Assembly (NCBI RefSeq): GCF_963583255.1 | Contig: NC_084808.1 | Span: 27,484,300-27,548,299, forward strand | DNA from: Pyrus communis | Lineage: Eukaryota > Streptophyta > Magnoliopsida > Rosales > Rosaceae | Direction: 5' to 3' | DNA length: 64,000 nucleotides | Part shown: one piece after another, positions 59,455-64,000 of the stretch | How positions within the stretch are numbered: position 1 is the stretch's first letter | How the letters are laid out: every line of letters starts with the position of its first letter | Notes under the pieces: generated by a model | Databases searched by the model: none | What the model was told of the DNA's origin: nothing | Seen by the model: only the letters and a program-made list of their open reading frames with translations | Position numbers and translations under genes: made by a program

Positions 59455-59691
59455 ATGAATTCTAGCAAGAGAGTGGCAAACGCCGTCGGCGGTAAAACTG
59501 CCCGGGTGTGTGACAGCTGCATTAAAAAGAGAGCTCGTTGGTACTGCGCTGCCGACGACGCTTTCTTATGCCAAGCCTGCGACTCCGCTGTGCACTCCGC
59601 CAACCAGTTGGCCCATCGGCACAAAAGGGTTCTCTTGAAGACGGCGTCGTCGCTCAAACCTAGCAACAAGGATGATCGAGCTGTGCAATAA
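59455..59691 (+). pseudogene. truncated CONSTANS-like/BBX gene, B-box-only frame of 78 residues
   Basis: ATG 59455 to TAA 59689-59691. One complete B-box: CDSCIKKRARWYC, then AADDAFLCQACD, then HSANQLAHRHKRV, with all zinc-binding Cys/His/Asp positions present. The AVGGKTARVCDSC start is typical of the COL6/COL16 group (one B-box plus a C-terminal CCT domain, about 400 residues). Here the frame stops soon after the B-box. About 20 bases later the sequence switches to the KCS duplication segment (from about 59711), so the CCT part is missing. The promoter TATA box and 5' part look intact. It is either a dead 5' fragment or an accidental B-box microprotein gene. I class it as broken because the family's second domain is absent. 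Confidence 0.8.
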
Positions 59692-59911
59692 CTCTGGTAA
59701 TTCTAAAAAATTATATACATAAGACAAATATATATAACAAAATTATAGATTATCACCATGGCAAATTTCAAGAAAGGTTTAATGTACCCTTCCAAAGAGG
59801 GAAAATGGAGGAGAAATAAATATAAGATACTTTTATCCGATTGGTTGAAAAAAAATATATTATAATATAAGGTCTTGAGAAGTATTAAGAAGGTTCTCTC
59901 AAGGTGGTAAT

Positions 59912-60554
59912 TGTCACATCTCGACCCGGGGAGACCATTTTCCAAGCCCGCTCCACCACCGTAACACGATATTGTCCGCTTTGGGCCCCGATCACGCCCT
60001 CACAGTTTTGTTTCTGGGAACTCACACGAGAACTTCCTGATGGGTCACCCATCCTGGGAGTGCTCTCGCACGCTACTCGCTTAACTTCGGAGTTTCCATG
60101 GAACCTGAAGCCAGTGAGCTCCCAAAAGGGCTCGTGCTAGGTAGAGATGGGAATATACATATAAGGATCACTCCCCTGGAGCGATGTGGGATGTCACAAT
60201 CCACCCCCCTTAGGGGCCCGACGTCCTCGTCGGCACACCACGACCAGGGTTAGGCTCTGATACCAAATTGTCACATCCCTGCCCAGGGGGACCACTTCCC
60301 GGGCCCGCTCCACCACCGTAGCACGATATTATCCGCTTTGGACCCCGACCACGCCCTCACGGTTTTGTTTCTGGGAACTCACACGAGAACTTCCCGATGG
60401 GTCACCCATCCTGGAAGTGCTCTCGCGCGCTACTCGCTTAACTTTAGAGTTCCATGGAACCCGAAGCCAGTAAGCTCCCAAAATGTCTCGTGCTAGGTAG
60501 AGATGAGAATATACATATAAGAATCACTCGTCTGGCGCGATGTGGGATGTCACA
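59912..60554 (-). mobile_element. Cassandra TRIM, complete two-LTR element
   Basis: LTRs 59912-60198 and 60269-60554 on the minus strand (TGTGACATCCCACATCG start). The primer site TGGTATCAGAGC (rc at 60254-60265) and the polypurine tract (rc at about 60199-60216) lie between them. Perfect 5-bp target duplication GTAAT (59907-59911 and 60555-60559). 5S-like sequence is present in both LTRs (about 60012-60123 and 60371-60480). The orientation is opposite to the element upstream of KCS copy 1, and the position in the duplicated segment differs. Confidence 0.95.
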
Positions 60555-60559
60555 GTAAT

Positions 60560-61163
60560 CTTCATGGACTCTCTACCAACATTATAAAACATTCCGCTGA
60601 AAACATGAGATGACATATGATTTATAAAGAATCTCACTTTTGAAAGTTTCCTTCGCATTTCTTGTAAGTCTTTTATTCCTTCTAAAATTGTTTTTTAATT
60701 CAAATAAATAACAACTAACAACCACATTAATTAGGAACCGGAAATTAATTTCCGTAACTATAATGGCTGACTCAAGTTGACTTCATTTTCAATATTTTTT
60801 TTTTTTTGTTCCGAATTTTATATATACTTTTAGGCATATGGTTTGAAGTCAAATTCATAACATCATCGTCATGTAGTTGAGAATACACATCAAATTAAAT
60901 TCTGTTTAGTTTGTATACCTAAACCACCCCTTAATATGACACAACCAAAAATTTCTCTTTTCGTTTTGTATGATCGTATCAATAAATTAGATTATAAAGA
61001 TTGCACATATGAAACTAATTATTTAGTTTCAAATAAAACATATGTGGTAATGCATTTAAAACAATTTTCACAATAAGTGAAAATAGCATGAGGCCGATTA
61101 TAACTAAAACACAAACGGTCTCAAGCTATTATGAAACGAGTCGTACAATAACATGGCCAGACA

Positions 61164-61197
<34 letters not shown>

Positions 61198-61637
61198 CTT
61201 AAAGAGGGGATTCACAACATATAATTATATATTTATCTCTGTAACATTATCCAACTTGTTAATGTTTGACAAATTACAGGTGGGGAAGCTCATGATTAGT
61301 GGAACCAAAAAAGAAACATGTGCATGTAAAGTTTTAAAGCCCAAAACTGGTAGTAGCTATAGCTATAGCTATATATGTTAGGGCATGGGTTTAGTTACAC
61401 GTGGAAAAGAAATGTATGCGAAAAATATAATTAATACCAAAGTAAAGTGAGCGTTGAGTGACGTGAAGTTCCCCATTTAATCGCCATCTGCCACCTGCAT
61501 TGCCCCGGTCCCGTTGCCTTTAAATCCCCACGCCCCCCTTCCCACCTAATACCACGCCCCCTCAACTCTCACCACCATTACTGCTCGTCATCTCTTCTCA
61601 ACTCTCTCCTTCTTTGCCGAAAACCTAGCATCCAACC
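60560..61637. other. upstream region of KCS copy 2
   Basis: Homologous to 33447-34465. Differs by a 33-base poly-T run near 61166-61198 and by a shorter 5' leader. No other gene. Confidence 0.5.
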
Positions 61638-63128
61638 ATGCCTCCAATCTTGCCGGACTTCTCCAACTCCGTCAAGCTCAAGTATGTCAAGCTCGGCTAC
61701 CAGTACCTCGTCAACCACATTCTTACCCTCACTCTCATCCCCATCATGGCCGGAATCCTACTGGAGGTCCTCCGCCTCGGCCCCGACGAGCTTCTCAAGC
61801 TCTGGGACTCACTCCACTTCGACCTCGTCCAAATCCTCTGCTCCTCATTCCTCATCATTTTCATCGCCACCGTCTACTTTATGTCCAAACCCCGATCCGT
61901 CTACCTCGTCGACTACGCCTGTTTCAAGCCTCCGGTCACCTGCCGCGTCCCCTTCTCCACCTTCATGGAGCACTCCCGCCTCAACCTCAGCAACAACCCC
62001 AAGAGCGTCGAGTTCCAGATGAGGATCCTCGAGCGCTCGGGCCTCGGGGAGGAGACCTGCCTCCCTCCGGCGATTCACTACATTCCGCCCAACCCCACCA
62101 TGGAGACCGCTAGGGGCGAGGCGGAGCTCGTCATCTTCTCCGCCATGGACTCTCTGTTGGAGAAGACTGGGCTCAAGCCCAAAGACATCGATATTCTCAT
62201 TGTTAACTGTAGCCTCTTCTCGCCGACGCCGTCGCTCTCGGCGATGGTGGTCAACAAGTACAAGCTCCGAAGCAACATCAAGAGCTTCAACCTCTCCGGC
62301 ATGGGCTGCAGCGCCGGCCTCATTTCGATCGATTTGGCGCGCGACCTCCTCCAGGTGCATCCCAACTCTAACGCGGTGGTCGTCAGCACCGAGATCATCA
62401 CCCCGAACTATTACCAAGGCAACGAGAGGGCGATGCTCCTCCCCAACTGCCTCTTCCGGATGGGTGGCGCCGCCTTGCTTTTATCAAACAGGAAGTCCGA
62501 GCACCGCCGCGCAAAATACCGATTGGTCCACGTTGTAAGGACACACAAGGGAGCCGATGACAAGGCGTATAGGTGCGTGTTCGAGGAAGAAGACAAGGAA
62601 GGCAAAGTTGGAATTTCACTCTCTAAAGATCTGATGGCGATTGCCGGGGAAGCGTTGAAATCGAACATCACGACGATCGGCCCGCTGGTGCTGCCGGCGT
62701 CGGAGCAGTTGCTGTTTCTCTTCACGCTGATCGGCCGGAAAATCTTGAACCCGAAATGGAAGCCGTACATTCCTGATTTCCGAGAGGCGTTCGAGCACTT
62801 CTGCATCCACGCGGGCGGAAGGGCGGTGATCGACGAGCTGCAGAAGAATTTACAGCTGTCGGCGGAGCACTGCGAGGCGTCGAGGATGACACTGCACAGG
62901 TTCGGCAATACGTCGTCGTCGTCGCTGTGGTACGAGTTGGGGTACATCGAGGCGAAGGGTAGGATGAAAAAAGGTGATAGGGTTTGGCAGATTGCGTTCG
63001 GGAGCGGGTTTAAGTGCAACAGCGCCGTCTGGAAGTGCAATCGGACCATCACAATAACGTCGGATGGGCCCTGGGCTGATTGCATCGATAAGTACCCGGT
63101 TCATATTCCTGAGGTGGTCAAGCTCTAA
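61638..63128 (+). CDS. 3-ketoacyl-CoA synthase (KCS4/KCS9-like), copy 2
   Basis: Intron-free, 496 residues, differing from copy 1 at about 11 positions by eye (for example L8F, F23Y, V74I, I205V, R212S, A277G, H290R). Two N-terminal membrane segments and the triad Cys224, His391 and Asn424 are all kept. The unusual NYYQGNERAM segment is shared, so it predates the duplication. Most differences are conservative, and no stop or frameshift is present, so both copies look functional. It has the original 3' flank, unlike copy 1. Same inferred role: the condensing step of very-long-chain fatty acid elongation in the ER. Confidence 0.93.
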   Translation: MPPILPDFSNSVKLKYVKLGYQYLVNHILTLTLIPIMAGILLEVLRLGPDELLKLWDSLHFDLVQILCSSFLIIFIATVYFMSKPRSVYLVDYACFKPPVTCRVPFSTFMEHSRLNLSNNPKSVEFQMRILERSGLGEETCLPPAIHYIPPNPTMETARGEAELVIFSAMDSLLEKTGLKPKDIDILIVNCSLFSPTPSLSAMVVNKYKLRSNIKSFNLSGMGCSAGLISIDLARDLLQVHPNSNAVVVSTEIITPNYYQGNERAMLLPNCLFRMGGAALLLSNRKSEHRRAKYRLVHVVRTHKGADDKAYRCVFEEEDKEGKVGISLSKDLMAIAGEALKSNITTIGPLVLPASEQLLFLFTLIGRKILNPKWKPYIPDFREAFEHFCIHAGGRAVIDELQKNLQLSAEHCEASRMTLHRFGNTSSSSLWYELGYIEAKGRMKKGDRVWQIAFGSGFKCNSAVWKCNRTITITSDGPWADCIDKYPVHIPEVVKL

Positions 63129-64000
63129 AGTCAAAGCAAACAACAAACAAACAAAGCTGAGAATGAAATGGTGAATGGGATTGGTGGTTGCTTTTTTTTT
63201 GGTGGTGCCTTTTCTTTGATCCAGTTAAAAACTATAACTAATTGAGTAATGCTATTGATACCATGTTTTTATACCACAGCCACATCATTTGAAAGATTTG
63301 CAAAACTCAAGAAAATAAAGGAGAAATACTGTATAAGTGCAAAAATCATTTCAAGCTGTTTAAATATGTGTCATAGCAAAACCCTATTTTCTTTTCTTTA
63401 TCTTTATTGGCATATCTTCTTTCTATATGAATTTGTAACCTTGGCTCGAGTATGGTTTTGATCGATGTAATACTGTCTTTCATGTAAGGAAAACACAATA
63501 CAACTTATTGTTACCGGATTTTTAAATTATTAACAGATTACAGATCTCAACTCAGTTAACATCGCTAAATTTTAGGGTAACTTTTATATACAAAATTAAC
63601 ATGAGATGGTTTTGATATGATTGATTATACACCGAAAGAAATGTTAGGAAGGAAGTGGTATCGTATCCTCAATTATTAATGATTTTTTCTTCTTTTGTAA
63701 ATGTACGAGATCAAATCTTCAGCATTGCAGTCTTCACCGTTGATTGACATGTTAAGTTTATGAAAATAGAGTTAAGGAAGCTTAATTTTATTAACACATG
63801 TCAATCACTAATAAAGGTCACAGTGAAGCCACAAACAGAATAGGTGCAGAAGATGTGAACTCTAAATATATAGGATTCATCGATCTGTAAGTACAGCGGG
63901 ATTGTTTTGATTGATTGCCACGGCTTTAAATTTAGGTTTCCAGCATGTGATGCATTGATTTTGGTTCGTCTTTGTTAGGCTTTACTTTGCATATATACAT
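63129..64000. other. 3' flank of KCS copy 2
   Basis: Matches 47869-48733 and shows the uninterrupted GGGATTGGTGGTTGC at 63177, the empty site of the Copia insertion. An additional stretch at about 63245-63330 is not found in unit 1. No gene is seen. Confidence 0.6.

Larger units (their letters stand above)
59711..64000. repeat. KCS segmental duplication, unit 2
   Basis: Homologous to 32281-48733 without the Copia insertion. The left border lies 20 bases after the truncated B-box frame. The right border is beyond the window. Confidence 0.88.

Noticed and set aside
1..64000. CRISPR array, operon, phage or other prokaryotic system
   Set aside because: All tandem repeats are microsatellites, minisatellites or LTRs. 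The genes have introns and plant families.

Overview
This is nuclear DNA from a flowering plant. The genes have short introns with plant-type splice sites, the spacers are AT-rich, and the region carries Cassandra, Copia, Athila/Tat-like, MULE, hAT-like and MITE sequences. The gene types and repeat families suggest a woody rosid, possibly Rosaceae (apple or pear type). That placement is inference, not shown directly. There is no bacterial, CRISPR or defence-type content.

Layout. (1) 1-4.8 kb: a complete three-exon GH31 alpha-xylosidase (XYL1 type, + strand). (2) 4.8-9.5 kb: AT-rich spacer with a GC-rich island. (3) 9.5-11.9 kb: an intron-free AP2/ERF gene of the ERF118/CRF10 type. Its 5' leader carries a spliced upstream reading frame that looks like a conserved regulatory peptide. 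(4) 13.06-28.3 kb: a tandem segmental duplication. Each unit holds one six-exon NADP-dependent reductase gene of the cinnamoyl-CoA-reductase-like/SDR108E family (- strand). Both copies are open, 319 codons, with identical exon sizes and the same rare GC-AG intron. Copy B has gained a solo LTR, an hAT-like element and another insertion in its introns, and its TATA box is weaker. (5) 32.3-48.7 kb and 59.7-64 kb: a second duplication, dispersed about 27 kb apart, carrying two nearly identical intron-free 3-ketoacyl-CoA synthases (+ strand). Upstream of each gene lies a Cassandra 5S-containing TRIM element, inserted at different points and in opposite orientations. Fifty-six bases after the stop codon of the first KCS lies an 11.9 kb Copia element (- strand). 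That element is split by a very young 6.9 kb gag-only LTR element whose 1,835-bp LTRs look identical. (6) 51.1-53.7 kb: nested MULE-like elements with long inverted repeats and a TTC-rich core. (7) 55.5-57.9 kb: a three-exon FLX-like coiled-coil gene (- strand). (8) 59.3-59.7 kb: the 5' end of a CONSTANS-like/BBX gene, cut off where the second KCS segment begins. It leaves a 78-residue B-box-only reading frame.

The genes do not form a pathway unit. XYL1 (xyloglucan trimming), the KCS pair (very-long-chain fatty acids for cuticle and suberin) and the reductase pair (phenylpropanoid or polyketide-type carbonyl reduction) all bear on the cell surface, but their proximity is probably chance. The main story is gene duplication followed by different transposon loads on each copy. 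All exon borders were placed by hand from splice consensus, frame continuity and family knowledge. No alignment or database search was run.
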